A DNA stretch of 60,000 nt, taken from Tubiluchus corallicola (Eukaryota > Priapulida > Priapulimorpha > Priapulimorphida > Tubiluchidae). The number at the start of each line of letters is the position of its first letter. Positions within the stretch are counted from its first letter, which is position 1. The stretch spans positions 1,772,501-1,832,500 of the forward strand of contig JAQGDQ010000001.1 of assembly GCA_030141605.1 (NCBI GenBank), in the 5' to 3' direction. The position numbers were made by a program, and so were the translations under genes. The notes beneath the pieces were generated by a model that worked only from the letters and a program-made list of their open reading frames with translations, was not told the DNA's origin and did not search any database. Positions 1 through 12,385 of the stretch are shown one piece after another.

Positions 1-330
1 GTTATTGTTGAAATAAAACTAAATTTGCAATGTTTTCTACTTTGTTTATTTTATAAATAAACACGTTAACACTAAAGTGGAAAACCAGAAAGTGCAGAGT
101 CAAATGACTGGCTTTAATTTTTGTATCCCTACATATGTTAAATTTAGTAGTGAAATTAAAAAAATAATAATATTTTGAGAATTAGTTAAAATAGTGCATC
201 ATTCAAAATTTAATAAAAAAAATGAATCTGTCAAGCCCAAGTGTCCAATGCCAAAATGTCTCGTGCCCAAGTGTCAATGTCCAAATCTCCAGTGCCCAAA
301 TGACCGTGGACAAATGTCATGTACCCACGT
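1..330. repeat. Dispersed repeat family A, copy 1
   Basis: This stretch aligns by eye with 19099-19575: both carry ACTAAATTT, a CAATGTTTT block, AGTGGAAA, CCAGAAAGTG, TTTTTGTATCCC and AAATTTAATAAA in the same order. Its end (about 235-330) is a loose series of CCAAGTGTC / CCAAATGTC-like words. It lies in the last visible intron of the MFS gene, or its 3' flank. No protein is recognisable, so the superfamily is unknown. Confidence 0.7.
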
Positions 331-390
331 GGTACACACACAGTAGCCACAGTTCATAAATAAATCCTATACATTAAAGTCATTACTTAC

Positions 391-3300
391 CTCTTAAACT
401 ATTTGTGGAATCATAACCAGCATTTTTGAAAGCAGTCTGTAATGGAGGTACCAAAAGAGGCATGTTGCCACCAATATTGCTGATAATAAACATATACAGT
501 GCAACAGCTGACGTGCGAACTGAAGCAGCCATAAGTTCCACTAGCACTGCCAAAGTTACTCCAACCCACATTTCACCTACAGGCAAAATATTTTGGCAAT
601 TTAAAAAAATTGCAACAGATGTTCTGAGTTTTTTACGGACACTGCCTTCAAAGGATATTATTTAAACATTTACGACACTGTGTTTGCTGATTCTTCACTC
701 AGCAAACTTCGCCAGTGTAGTATTGTTTCACATGAGCATAGAAACCAGTCGCTGCTACCAGTGGATATTAATAAGTGCTGTCTTGGGGAAATTAGCATAG
801 TTAAACAGATTTATGTTAAATTTGCTAGCATTGAAATGCTGCTTTTTTAAGTAAATGATTCTCTTTTTACACAATTAATTATTAAACATCATATTCAGCT
901 GCTTAGTACTAGAGAAAAGGCATTATAATGTAAAACAATCTGCCAAATTTATCTGTTATATTGCAAAATTATAAATTAATATTCAGAATAGTAAATCACT
1001 GTTTTAGCACATTTTTGCTTGCCTTAAGCACATTAAGCTCCACAATAGTTATATCTGGTAAGTATCATGTGAAACGCAAAGCAATTTATTCAAATATTTC
1101 CCCACACTTATCCACACTTCCAGCATATTAGCTGCTCAGCTCCGATCCAGATGCACAAAATTTAAATGCAACAGAAAAGTTAGCAAACTGCTTTTGCCAA
1201 CAGGACGAAAAAGCATGGATATAAGAAAAGAAACTGTAATTTCTTTGCCAGGAGGTTAACTATCCAAATGAAATTGTTTATTAGTGTTTGTAGAAATTAA
1301 AAGTAAAAATTTTGTGCTAAAAATCACTACTTTAAAAACAAATCAAGTTTTGTAACCAACTATTCGACTACTAACTCAGGGGTGTGCAAACTGCGGCCCC
1401 CCGAGAGATCTTGTGCGGCCCGCGAAGAGGTTTGTCAATGTAATGAAAGTGCGATCCAGTTGAAGTCTGCACCAATGTCGCAAAGATAGTGCGGGTAGTT
1501 TTTTCCTAGATCGGATGGCATTAACCCTTACAAGACCGTTGTCACTTAATGCTTGAGTGTAGTAGTGCAGTAATAATGATGTGACAGATCAGATGCAGAA
1601 AAATCGTTATTGAGTCCTACTGTACTGGGCTCCTTGACCAAACTGCATGCGGCCCTCACGAATTGTGGGAAAGTTTAATGTGGCCCGGCTAGTCAGATAA
1701 TTTGCACACCCCCGTACTAACTGCTTTCGTCTTTTGGTAGCGCCATACAATGATGCACTTATAACTGCATAGTGCATTCTGAAGAGTACTTCTGCTGTGG
1801 GGCATTGCTGAGTACAGTTGCGTCCAATTCTGGAACCGTACATTATAGGAGTTGACTCTTTTATCGCATGGTGCAGACATTTCAGGAGGTTAGAGTGGTA
1901 TAAATTACTTTGTTCAGTAAGAGGATCCATATGGCAAAATCTGGATTTCCAAGTGGGCCCATCCACCCTTGAAAAAGTGCTTCCTGTGATGAAGTCAACA
2001 CTGAATAATCGCACAATGAGAAAATTGCATGGCGAACTTGAGAAAGCAGTCAGTGCAGTAGTAAAACTGTATAATTACTCATTTAATTATTTTGCAAAGT
2101 CAATGGAAATATTGTTTCAGAACATGTTCCCTAAACTTTTGCTAAAAAGCAAAGATGAGACTGGGCTTTTAATTTAACTTCGATGCAGTTGATTTGTTGA
2201 AGAACAGTATTTTAAGATTTTAAATCACGGTTGCTAAGAGAAACACAGAACTGCAATTAGTGTAACAGTTTAATACCTTTAACGATAAAAAGACAAAACT
2301 GCTTTAGAACTGAAATTTAAGTTTCTTTTTATAATTCCATTTTTAAATTCTCAGTTATTTTTGCATTCAGTCTCAATATTGCCAGTTAAGCAAAATTATG
2401 CAGCCAAGGAGTACAAACAACAAATGCAATAAGCTTACCAAATATATATCCCGGAATGAGGCTAAGATAACACCAAGGTGGAGGCAAAAATATTGCACCA
2501 GCTCCAAATGGTGCAGAAGCCAACTAAAACATAAAATTTCATCAAATTACATAATATATTAAAATCATAAACTTACTGAAAAACTCATGGAATTACAAAA
2601 TCACAAACTGCATAAAGTACAGAAAAACAAAACAGCACAAAAATATTTCTTTAAGGTAAAACTACTGAATGGCTGCTTAGTGTATATATTGTACCAAAGA
2701 GATCTGTCTGTAACTGTCAACTATCGTGGCATTTCGCATTCAAAACTACACCAAACTTTAAGCACTTACACGACTAATTTCCTCTCTAAGTCACTCGTAA
2801 TACTTTCGAGTTGTTGACCAAACGTACCTGACTCACTACAAGCACCCATATGCGCTTGAATGCTGGTTGATTTTTTACTATCCGATCAGATATAAAGCCA
2901 CCTAAGACAACACCGATGCTGCCACCAACAAGAGGAATCCAGGACATGTATGTTGCTATGTCAACAGGTGACTGTCCTATGCTCATATAATATGGCTGAG
3001 TATTGTATGCCCACACATAGCCAGCTACAATGGAGATAGCCAATTAATCCAGGCAATTTCTTCGGCTTGAAATTTGCTAATTAGTTTATATTAGATTTCT
3101 TATATTATACAGAACAGGTAGCAAGGACTGAAAAGGCACACCAACAAAAAATAAAACTTTCATTCAATTTCCAATTAATTAAATTTGGAATATCAGTTGT
3201 GCACTGATATTCCAAATTTAATTAATTGGAAATTGAATGAAAGTTTTATATAAAAAGTATAGTGACTGAATTAGTAATAGCAGTTGATTTAATAACTACT

Positions 3301-6300
3301 AGTAATAAACATTCTACTATTACTAACTACTAATTAACGATAGTAGTAAAGTAGCTAAAATTTCATTAAATGTTTAAGTTAAATTTTGTGTCTAAATCCT
3401 ACTATGTTTTTTAAAATAACATACTGCATATAAATATCGATTGTTTTAATCTTTTTCTCAAATTACATAATGTACTTACTTTATAAGGTTTCACTACGAA
3501 AATATTTTAGTAATCGTATCATACATATAAACAGGATACATGCAGTCACATTTTCAGTCCATAAACATTTGAACATATGATTAAACATGTACTATGACAT
3601 CAGCAGAGAAAATGCGTACATATCATTATGTAAAGGGGAATGAACTAGGTCTACAATGCTTGCACAAAGATACCCATACATGTACCAAAAATCAATCTGC
3701 ACCTTTAGTCCCCAAGACATTTTAGAAACACTGATAATGGAGACCCACATTTTTAGCTTCAGGGAACAGTTACAGGACATGCTGTTAAACCGCAGCAAAA
3801 GTTGTTGCTATGCAGACAGAAGAAATAAAGTACAGTATTTCCTAATCAAAATGAGTAACAGTGGAACTGTATTTTTGTGCAACATCATGTGTGCAAAATA
3901 AGCGAAAATGCAATTAGCACTAAAAGAAGTTATTTTGCAGTACTTTTGCTAAGTTACTCAAAGCACCACAGTTATTTTCTGTAACATATTTAAAAAAAGA
4001 TGTGAAGCGAAATGTTTTTATTTGTGTGCAAAATTCGAAAGGTATCACAAGTGATAAATGTGAGCATATAAAAGCTAAGGTTATGAAACAGGACCGAAAG
4101 AAGCATGCACTAAATGTGTGCAATGCTTACCAGATTCGCAAAGTGAAGCAGACACTGAAATCATAATTAGCGAGAGCAAACAAGAGCATCTACTGACTTC
4201 ACGTGTATGCCCATCTGGAATAATAGTTGTCGATATAGTTTTCGGAAATTGGATTGTAATTGTGAGAATATTCAATTAATGAAACACTTACAGAATAGAG
4301 AGAGAAGTTGCAATCAATTTTTAGTAGTTGTTGCACAAGCAGTTGTTGGTGCATAACGTAATTAGTTGAAACGTTGACTAAATGTGCATATACTGCTAAT
4401 GATTGAACCCACTTAAGTCACTTAGTACCAGAGATAGTGTAATAGCTATGTGCTTATGTCTAACAAGTGATTTTGCATACCATTAACAAGACATTTTTGA
4501 AAAGGAAGTTTTAGAAAATCATTTAAACATCAATTAAAAGGGCACATTTAACGAATGATTTAGAATAATATTTCCAGCATAACAACTACTCTAACAACTA
4601 TGATATCAGCAACCAAATTAAGATAGTTTAGAAATACATTTTACTAAGAAATATTTCAAAGAACATTTAAGACATGTAATATATAAAGTAATTTCCATAT
4701 CTTTAATTGATGCCTAACTAACTCTGAATGCCTAACTAACTTTTTTATTAAATTTTGCTTTGTAGTTAAAAGTTAATTTACAATTTTATAATGTTTTGCT
4801 CTCAGGGAAATACTACCACATAAGCTTTATTCAAAAGTGTAAAAAGTTAATAGTGCCAAACAGTTTCTAAAAAGACATGAAAAATAAGCTAACAAACGAA
4901 TTGTGCATGCTTGAAAAAATCAGAATTTTTCCATATATTCAATTACCTGCATTTCGAATAGATCCAGCTAAACACAGCAATGCTGGGGAGGGTCGCAAAA
5001 ACTGTTTACACATATGGCCAAGTTTTGAACAGAGCTCACCCTGATCAGTTAGGATACTACGAGTAGTTGAGACACCAGTTTGCACACGTTCTGGCTCCCT
5101 GATAGTTAAAAAGATTAACACCCCAAGAAGTAAGCCTGGCATTCCTGCAATGTAGTAGAACCATCTCCAACCCTACAAATAATATTAAATGTCAGTTTAT
5201 AGAGAGAAGACAATTCTTTAACTTTAGTTATTATTAGTCTATTATGCGATTTAAGATGAATTTTAAATCACGACTTAAATGTCTAACCAAGTTTAGTTAT
5301 TTACATTAACATCTTCTAAGTGAATAGATCTTTACAAATCACAATTACTCTTAGTCATATTGATCCATATCAGACTGTATGCGACTAAGTTCGCATTGAC
5401 ATCAATCACATTACTTTGCTGAGTCACCTACTAACTTATTAATGTGCTCAAAGTATCGCTTACTAGGTTTTTATGTAACAAGTAGCATGTGCTGTAAAAA
5501 TTAAGGAAAGAGGGTTTACAACAAGGTAACTGTTAGAGTGCATTTTCATACTTGACCCATAATGTCCGCATTCGTGATTAAGTTGCCAAGCGCATACGCT
5601 AAACTGTATCCCATGTAAATACCCCAGTTGTAGACACCTAGTGCTGATGCCCTCAGTACAGCTGGGAAATAATCAGTTAGCAGACTAGAAGCAAACGGTG
5701 TGCAACCTGCCTCCCTGAAAAACATTTGACAATTTTTTTAATTAAGAATTTTTGCACTGCAGAAAACTTATTTACCATACAGCTTAATCAGACACAAATT
5801 TACATTCAAATCTTATTACGAGTGTTAAAGGGTTATAATGAATGTTATCGTTTTACAAAATTTAGTGAATAAGATTGACAACTTTACCAACATTTCTGAT
5901 ATGCACATAACTACCAGTATATATATTTACGTTTTTAATTGTAAAGTTAACATCAGTAACTAAACACAAAGAATTTTAAACTGTAATCTTACCCAAAACC
6001 CAACCCAAATCGCAGTAGAACAAGCTGCCAGTATTCAGTTGTAAAACCCATTAGCAAAGTCATCAATGAAAAGAAAAAAACACTAACTGCTAGTAAGGTT
6101 TTCCTGAAACAGTGAAAGTTTTGCACAAATTACAGTAAACTTTATATAATGTTCTGCTTACAATTTGAAAGCAATGTATACCAGAAAGTCAACATAAAAA
6201 TGCCAGTCGTTTATGCAGTTTACGCTAGCAAGTCTAGTCATGACCAATAACAGACAAGTCCAAGATCAGTAGATGCCGTATAAACAACTTTCTTGTTCAA

Positions 6301-8894
6301 TGTTCTAGCCTGCTGTCTAATAAAGCCTATAATTCAGCAAATTGACTAATGACCATGCTTAGCGACTGCATAGAGCATTTGGCAGCAAGAAATAGAATGT
6401 ACAAATTTTCACATAGTAACAACTCAACCCATGGTCACGTGATAACACACTGTTTGATTTATAAAATGCCATTGTTGTATAATTATGTAACAGCAATATT
6501 AAGATGGCTATTAAGATTGATATAATACATGTTGAAAATTTACAACAAAAGCATAAAATATATAATTATGTAATCACAATATTAAGTGGGCTATTAAGAT
6601 TGATATAATACATGTTGTAAATTTACAACAAAGCATAAAATATATAGTAAGGTAATATTGCAAAATTAGAATAACATTTTAACATTTGCCACCGAAAAGG
6701 GCAAACGTTTCCCTAACCCATAGTTTATGTGTAAAAAGATAGTTGTAATCTAAACAAAATTCATGAAACAATAACCACAACAACAAAAACTGTAAACAAA
6801 AACACAGCATAGAATGAGCATACAATTCATGGTACAAAAACATTAGTTTTATTTTCTCTTGATTACATTATACATATAATGTGCTTTTGAAAAAAGATTT
6901 AGCTTTGTACAACATTGGACAAACTGCTTCTTCCTTTATAAGGAGAAAAGGAATAAACAAATGAATGAGTAATAATGAAATGAAAATTATAATGAAAATT
7001 TAAACAAAGTTTTATTACTTTCTGTTTTGTTTTAATGTATTGGTGTTACTTTCTAATGCTCTACAAACATGTAGTTGCATGCAGATGCCAGTCAATGGGG
7101 CTGATAGCTATAGCCACTGATCGCCAATTACCTTGGTGCACCAGTTTAAGAATGTGTATTAGAAATAATAAAAATTATGAGTCAAAGTGTGTGCAGTTTC
7201 AGTTCTGATTGTCAAAACCTGTTAAAAGTTATATGATGTTGAGAAAAAATATTGTAACACTGCCAATGTGCTGACAGTCATATAAAATGCCACACGAAAG
7301 AATAAAAATGTTTAGTTGGAAAATAATGGCTTTTAATAATAAGCAAGAAAAAAATCATTACGATTCTAACTTTTAAACTGTGTTAGAGCACAATAAATAT
7401 TTATGTCTACCTGTTTGACAAATCAGCTGCAATTCCTAATGGTATCGCCGCAAATGTGTAAATTAATATAAAAACAGGACCAGCAATAATTTGATATTGC
7501 AGGCCTTGCCCATTATAATCCCATTTGCAAATATGAGTGCCATTTTCATCTGTTAAGTTGGCACACCTAAAAATAAGAATAATTTGTCATAATGTACAAA
7601 GCCCAGTTTATACAAAAATTATATAACAGTGCAGTGTAATGGCCTAAAGCTATTTGAGATATGTATTTGCCGTACCAAACAGAAAACAAATTGGCAGGAA
7701 AATGCACCAATATGCTATTTTCCCAGAAAATGGTAAAACGTTGTCATTATCTGTAAATAGATTCTTGAAAACTGTTAATGTGCTGTTTGAATTGCCACTT
7801 TGAACAAAGTATCCATTGTGAATACACATAGGTCACAGACTAATATTGCAGAAACTAACACAAAGCTTCTGGTTTATAAACTTGCTCACACATTTTCAGT
7901 TGATGCGTTTTTACACAAGCTCGCAAAAGATGAATTGGTTCCTGCTGTACTATTTACCATGCACACCTGGTCACCGTAATGCAAATCCTAAAAACAGCAA
8001 GTTTTAAAACATTATAGACTGCATAGTCCAAGCTTAGAGAATAACTGGCTAATATCCACAAAATGATAGCCCAACAGGGTCTATATTATTATGCAGTATT
8101 AAGTGGATAAAATTGCAATGTGTTGCATGTAAATGAAGGTTAATATTTGCTTTCAATGCTTTTTATCAGCCAGATCATTTGTACTTACACTGTTAGAAGA
8201 ACCAAGTTTTATTAACTGCTCACAGTGAGTATAGGTGACTAGTACAAAATGAAAGATGATGATTATCCTCAGCATGCATTGCCACATAGCCAGCGTGTTG
8301 TTCTTGCTGAAGTCTTGAATTAGCACAATGATGCACAAGGAAATACTTTCAGGAAGAAACCGTTACTATAAATTGAGTGATGTTTCATTGAGGCAAACAA
8401 TATCCTGATTGATGCTTGCTTTTGAACATATCTACATACATTAATAATATTTTTTGTGAAAGCCACGACATAATTTAACAATGATCCAGTTAATAAGGTA
8501 CTTTCCTAGCAGGCATTAGTGTCGTTAATCGAGGAATTACTGCACATAATAATATTTATTAAGCTTATTCAGTTTATTGTGTTTAGTTAAGCTGAAGAAA
8601 TTTTTATGACAATCTTTCTACAATTAACAAGGTTTAGACCGTATCCTACACATGCATGTATGCACACAAAATAGTAATATATGTTATGATGAGCAAGTTA
8701 TGCAATTATACATATTAAACAAAATAATATTTGATAAATTCACTTACTTTGGCCATTTGCATTGTTACTATTGGAAGGGTATATCTGTCTAACTGATTTA
8801 GAAGATATGCAATTAGCAGAACGATCAGCACATAAATGCTATAAAGACCAGCATGGTAAAGTCCGGTTATGCCCGATTTCACTTTCTCTGCCAT
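391..8894 (-). CDS. Spinster-like MFS transporter, 9 exons, 3' end beyond window
   Basis: Exons (minus strand, 5' to 3'): 8894-8748, 7987-7890, 7566-7411, 6103-5993, 5714-5552, 5172-4947, 3024-2828, 2523-2439, 576-391. Each has AG/GT borders and the phases join into 456 codons, with one base left at the last donor (390-389), so the final exon(s) lie left of base 1. The protein begins MAEKVKSG, then a first membrane helix ending LLNQLDRYTLPIV, an extracellular loop with possible N-glycosylation sites (NSTAG, NSS, NAS, NLT) and cysteines, and later helices. The motif GFGEAGCTPF in the fourth/fifth helix region and WRWFYYIAGMPG followed by REPER are typical of spinster-type members of the major facilitator superfamily. 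Role by family: secondary transport across the plasma or lysosomal membrane; substrate unknown. An in-frame TTG upstream is not needed; ATG at 8894 fits. A possible 5' UTR acceptor lies near 8939. Confidence 0.85.
1377..1714. mobile_element. hAT-type MITE, 338 bp, 8-bp target duplication
   Basis: The left end reads CAGGGGTGTGCAAAC and the reverse complement of the right end reads CGGGGGTGTGCAAA. Both are flanked by the identical 8-mer TACTAACT (1369-1376 and 1715-1722), the target duplication length of hAT transposons. The GC-rich termini (gcggcccc, tgtggcccgg) stand out from the AT-rich intron. There is no transposase ORF, so it is non-autonomous. It sits in the MFS intron between 577 and 2438. 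Confidence 0.85.
2105..2180. repeat. Dispersed repeat family B, copy 1
   Basis: The block ATTGTTTCAGAAC, then GTTCC, CTTTTG, GATG and GAGACTGGGCT is shared in order with 54943-55005 in the same orientation. Weaker similarity may continue downstream (a CCAAGGAGT word occurs in both places). An open frame crosses here (1818-2177), but it looks like repeat sequence, not a gene. Confidence 0.5.
3151..3249. repeat. Perfect 47-bp inverted repeat with 5-nt loop
   Basis: Positions 3151-3197 and 3203-3249 are exact reverse complements, separated by TGTGC. The hairpin lies in the MFS intron between 3025 and 4946. No target duplication is evident. It may be a foldback element, a transcribed hairpin or an assembly/library artefact. 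Confidence 0.95.
3250..4946. other. Intron sequence, no gene seen
   Basis: Most of the MFS intron between exons 2828-3024 and 4947-5172. Only short spurious open frames occur, and I see no transposon ends. Confidence 0.6.
6478..6642. repeat. Tandem duplication, 2 x about 83 bp
   Basis: The unit starting TATAATTATGTAA and containing GCTATTAAGATTGATATAAT and ACATGTTG occurs at 6478-6560 and again, slightly diverged, at 6561-6642. It is in the MFS intron 6104-7410, which otherwise shows nothing recognisable. Confidence 0.85.
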
Positions 8895-9849
8895 TTTCAA
8901 ACCCGGCAAATAAGGTCACCAATCAGTTAGATCTAACCTAAATATATAAATAAAATAATTTATTTGTTTCAAAAATTATTGGATGTAAGTACTGTTTATA
9001 GTTTTCCCCTTTAAGTTCACATATTATGTATTATATCTATTTACTGTGATTACAATATTAAATTATTCTCTGCCTTAAGCTACTAAAGCCTGACCACTTT
9101 TGCAAAAACTATTTGGCAGTCCAAACATGCAAACCAGAAAAGTTCATAAATTATGCAGGAGAATCTTTAAGCAGCTGTGAGCAACATATAACCTCACTTG
9201 TGGTATATTAAACAATGTAGGTAACTTGTTGGCATCACTTCTAAAAAAGAATGAACATTACAAAATTTAAAAATAAGTAAAACAAAAAGCTTAATTTTGA
9301 TACAAAATACATGCATACAGTGGTTTCACAAAAGTTTCTCCCACTTTTGGGAGGCACTTATCTCTAATTCTGTCTGGTAACTCTGGATCCGATTTCTTTA
9401 TCTAAAAGTCAATTTCAACAAATTTCTTACTGTCAGGTTTTTATTATTTCTGACACTCAGTTCCTTTCATTCATCTGTATTTTCATTGTACAAATCGTTA
9501 ATTACGAAGTTACTTGCACACATTTTTTCGTTAAATTTTTCACACCTGTAAATGTGTTGCAAGCCTAGTGTCATCACTTTTCCACATAATGGCCAACTGA
9601 CATCTCGTTTAAACTTATTTTGATAAATTGCTTTAATTCTGATCATATATAATATTCATTCTGTAATTTCTTTAACTGTAAATTTACATCACAACATACT
9701 TCATTGGTTTCTCTCACATTGCTGTTCCTATTACTTATAAATCGTAATTTTGTTTTACTTCCAACTTTTAACACACTTTCATTTATTTTCTAAATACTAA
9801 TTTATCGCACATTTAACTTCTTTTTTACCGTACAAGGTCTGTTCACTTA

Positions 9850-10260
9850 TATCTAATTCATACACAGATGATCATCATCATCTGTTGCAGACATTGATGC
9901 AGCTAACAGCATGAGTTCTTCTGCTCCTACAGCTAGATTTGGTTGAAGTTATTGCATATCTTTATTTATCTTAGCTATCTGAGTTGTTATTGGTTTACCA
10001 GACTGTCCTTTGCAAGGTTTTAAGGCTTCTTCTAAGGTAATTCATACTGGTGTTTCACTTGGTAATCTGAGAAAGTGTCCTAATATTTGAATCTTCAGAG
10101 CTTGACTTCTGAACTCTAGAGAATTTGTTTCATTCTAGTTTATAAATCTTCAGCCATCTTATCTTAAAAACTTTACTTAGGAGACTTCTGTGACTATGCT
10201 GGTGTAACACAAGCATTAAATAATCGAAGTTTCGTGTTAACACTTAATTTCTTGCTAGTT
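9850..10260 (-). mobile_element. LINE reverse transcriptase C-terminal remnant
   Basis: Read on the minus strand, stop-broken frames give LSVNTKLRLFNACVTP near 10240, then IQILGHFLRLPSE, LEEALKPCKGQSGKP and further words ending near 9850. This order (NTKLRLFNACV, GH.LRLP, EEALKPC, GKP.TT) is typical of the C-terminal part of endonuclease/reverse transcriptase ORFs of non-LTR retrotransposons. Several stops show it is dead. A related copy lies at 53690-53930 on the plus strand. Confidence 0.65.
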
Positions 10261-11974
10261 AATACATTCAAGATTGGAGTGAAGAAAAGCATGCATTGCT
10301 TGCTGTAGGGCGCCGAGTAACCAACTAGCCGAAGTAGGACACTTCCGGCAAAACGCATACGCTAAATTTGCGCAAAAGCAGTGTCGTACACAGGCAGCCC
10401 AAGTAGGACACTAGCGATTTCTGTCGAAAATTGAGATTTATGACATACCAAAACATAAAAGTAAATTTGTTTTAGAAAAAAGTAACTTTCTAATGATGGA
10501 TAGACCTTGACAAATGTACTTTTTACAACAAATATCATCATTATTATTAACTCTATTAATATCATCATAACATTAAACTAAGCTAATGCTTTAAAGAGAA
10601 AAACTATGTAGGGCACATAACTCGCTAACCCGTTTACTTAGTAGAAAACAATTATTTGTCCAAGAGGGAGTGAAAAGGATCACCTGTCTGTGAAGCAAGA
10701 CAAAATAAAAAATGATATACCTAAACAAATATTGGAATCGCCTAAAAAGTGCGGTTATTTCACTTCAAAGAAGATTAATATTGGCAAATATTAATTTTTT
10801 TAGCTCAAAACAAAATTCTTTTATTTTATCAGATGTATAATAAATTATTTAACGCATAATGACGTTTTTAATTACTATTATTACATAAACAAGGACGACG
10901 GACGGTGACAGTACGCTTAACGACACAATTCGTTATAATTTATAATATTTCTTGGCTATTTCTTTCATGCACTAGCAATATGAGAAATCAACCGAGTGCT
11001 TTGCATTCAGATAATGATTGTGACAAACAGCACGAGACTAAACCAACTCATGGCGTCATGAGCAAATGGCTACAAATGGGTTTGGTAACTTTAGTTTTCA
11101 TTCACGCACCGGAGGCAGGCTTGAAATTGTGGAATATGCTATACTATACAGCTGTCATGTGCTACGATTTCGCCTACATAATATAATCTGCCCTTCATAA
11201 GTCCCTACTTATCATCTCCTCATTACCTGTCCTACTTAAATTAGTTGCCACTTGCCACACGTCTGCCAAACCCGCCACAATGCCAAACTGCTTGCTTGGC
11301 TTCTTTGCTCCAGCTGCTGTGTACAGTGTCATGATTCTTCGTGAATAAGCGTTGTTCAGTGTCCAGAGACTAGATAAAACATTATGTCTTTGAGTTTGAA
11401 ATTACTTTTTAATTGGTTGAAAATAAATATGGATCATTCTTGTCAAAAAAACGAATACTTAGCTTTGATTAGTTTATTGTCAATGCTTTTAGTTCATTTG
11501 AAGTCAATATTCTGCCCAGAAAATGCGCAATAATAGTACATATTTATTGATAAGGTCACGTGCAACGATAACTTACGTTTTGAAAAAATCGCAGCCCGCT
11601 GCATTGCACCTATGGTTAAAATAAACATTTTGGGCTGTTTGCTGTCTGTACTCGATCGGGAACAAACAAAATAACAACAACAGGTCAATCATGATTTATC
11701 TCTTTTGAAATAAATGAGTGGTCGTAGCGGCAACATCTGAAAATCTGCACGTGTAATCTTCAGGAGGTTTTACCAGATTGTACTGACGAAAATAATTATT
11801 TCGTTACGTAATAAACCATAGATGTTTTGAAAGTTGCAAGGTAGTCAGGTGGTGGACGAGGATTGTCATAATACTTTTAGCCTAGCTGTAAGGCAGCGTG
11901 ATTTGTAGCGCAAAATGGAATAATGTATTCTTGCGTGATCGAATGACGCTGGGCATAACGCGTACATCGGCGCT

Positions 11975-12035
11975 GGCGTCTAAATGTCTCGCGTCCAAGT
12001 GTCTGGTACACAAATGTCAGTGGCCACATATCCTG
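11975..12035. repeat. Dispersed repeat family A, short copy 3
   Basis: Contains AAATGTCTCGCGTCCAAGTG followed by CACAAATGTC and GTGGCCACAT, matching the CCAAGTGTC-rich end of copy 1 (235-330) and the AAATGTCTCGTG of copy 2 near 19540. Confidence 0.5.
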
Positions 12036-12298
12036 CTCCTCGTCCTCCTTACGAGGAAATTTGCCGCTTGGTAGAAATACTTTATATTCCATTTTCGTGA
12101 GGAAACCTTGCGGAATTCACACTAAAATTCAAGTATGTAATTGCTTCTTCCTTGTTTAACAGACAACAATTGATATAATTATTTTATTAGTGCAGCAGCG
12201 ATGGCTATATTAAATTGTAAAAAATAACGCGCTCATAAATTCGTTTTGTTATACGTATAGTTTCAGAAGTGGTTAACATGCATGATTTTACTCCAAAA

Positions 12299-12385
12299 AC
12301 ATACATACATACATACATACATACATACATACATACATACATACATACATACATACATACATACATACATACATACATACATACA
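12299..12385. repeat. (ACAT)n microsatellite
   Basis: About 21 uninterrupted ACAT units, followed by a short AAAC run. It creates spurious open frames such as repeated VCMY on the minus strand. Confidence 0.97.

Noticed and set aside
1607-2177. Overlapping open frames on both strands near the hAT MITE
   Set aside because: They run across the MITE end and dispersed repeat B, with no coherent protein.
10905-11186. 93-codon open frame considered as a small gene
   Set aside because: Composition and content are unremarkable, no domain is recognised, and it is probably chance.
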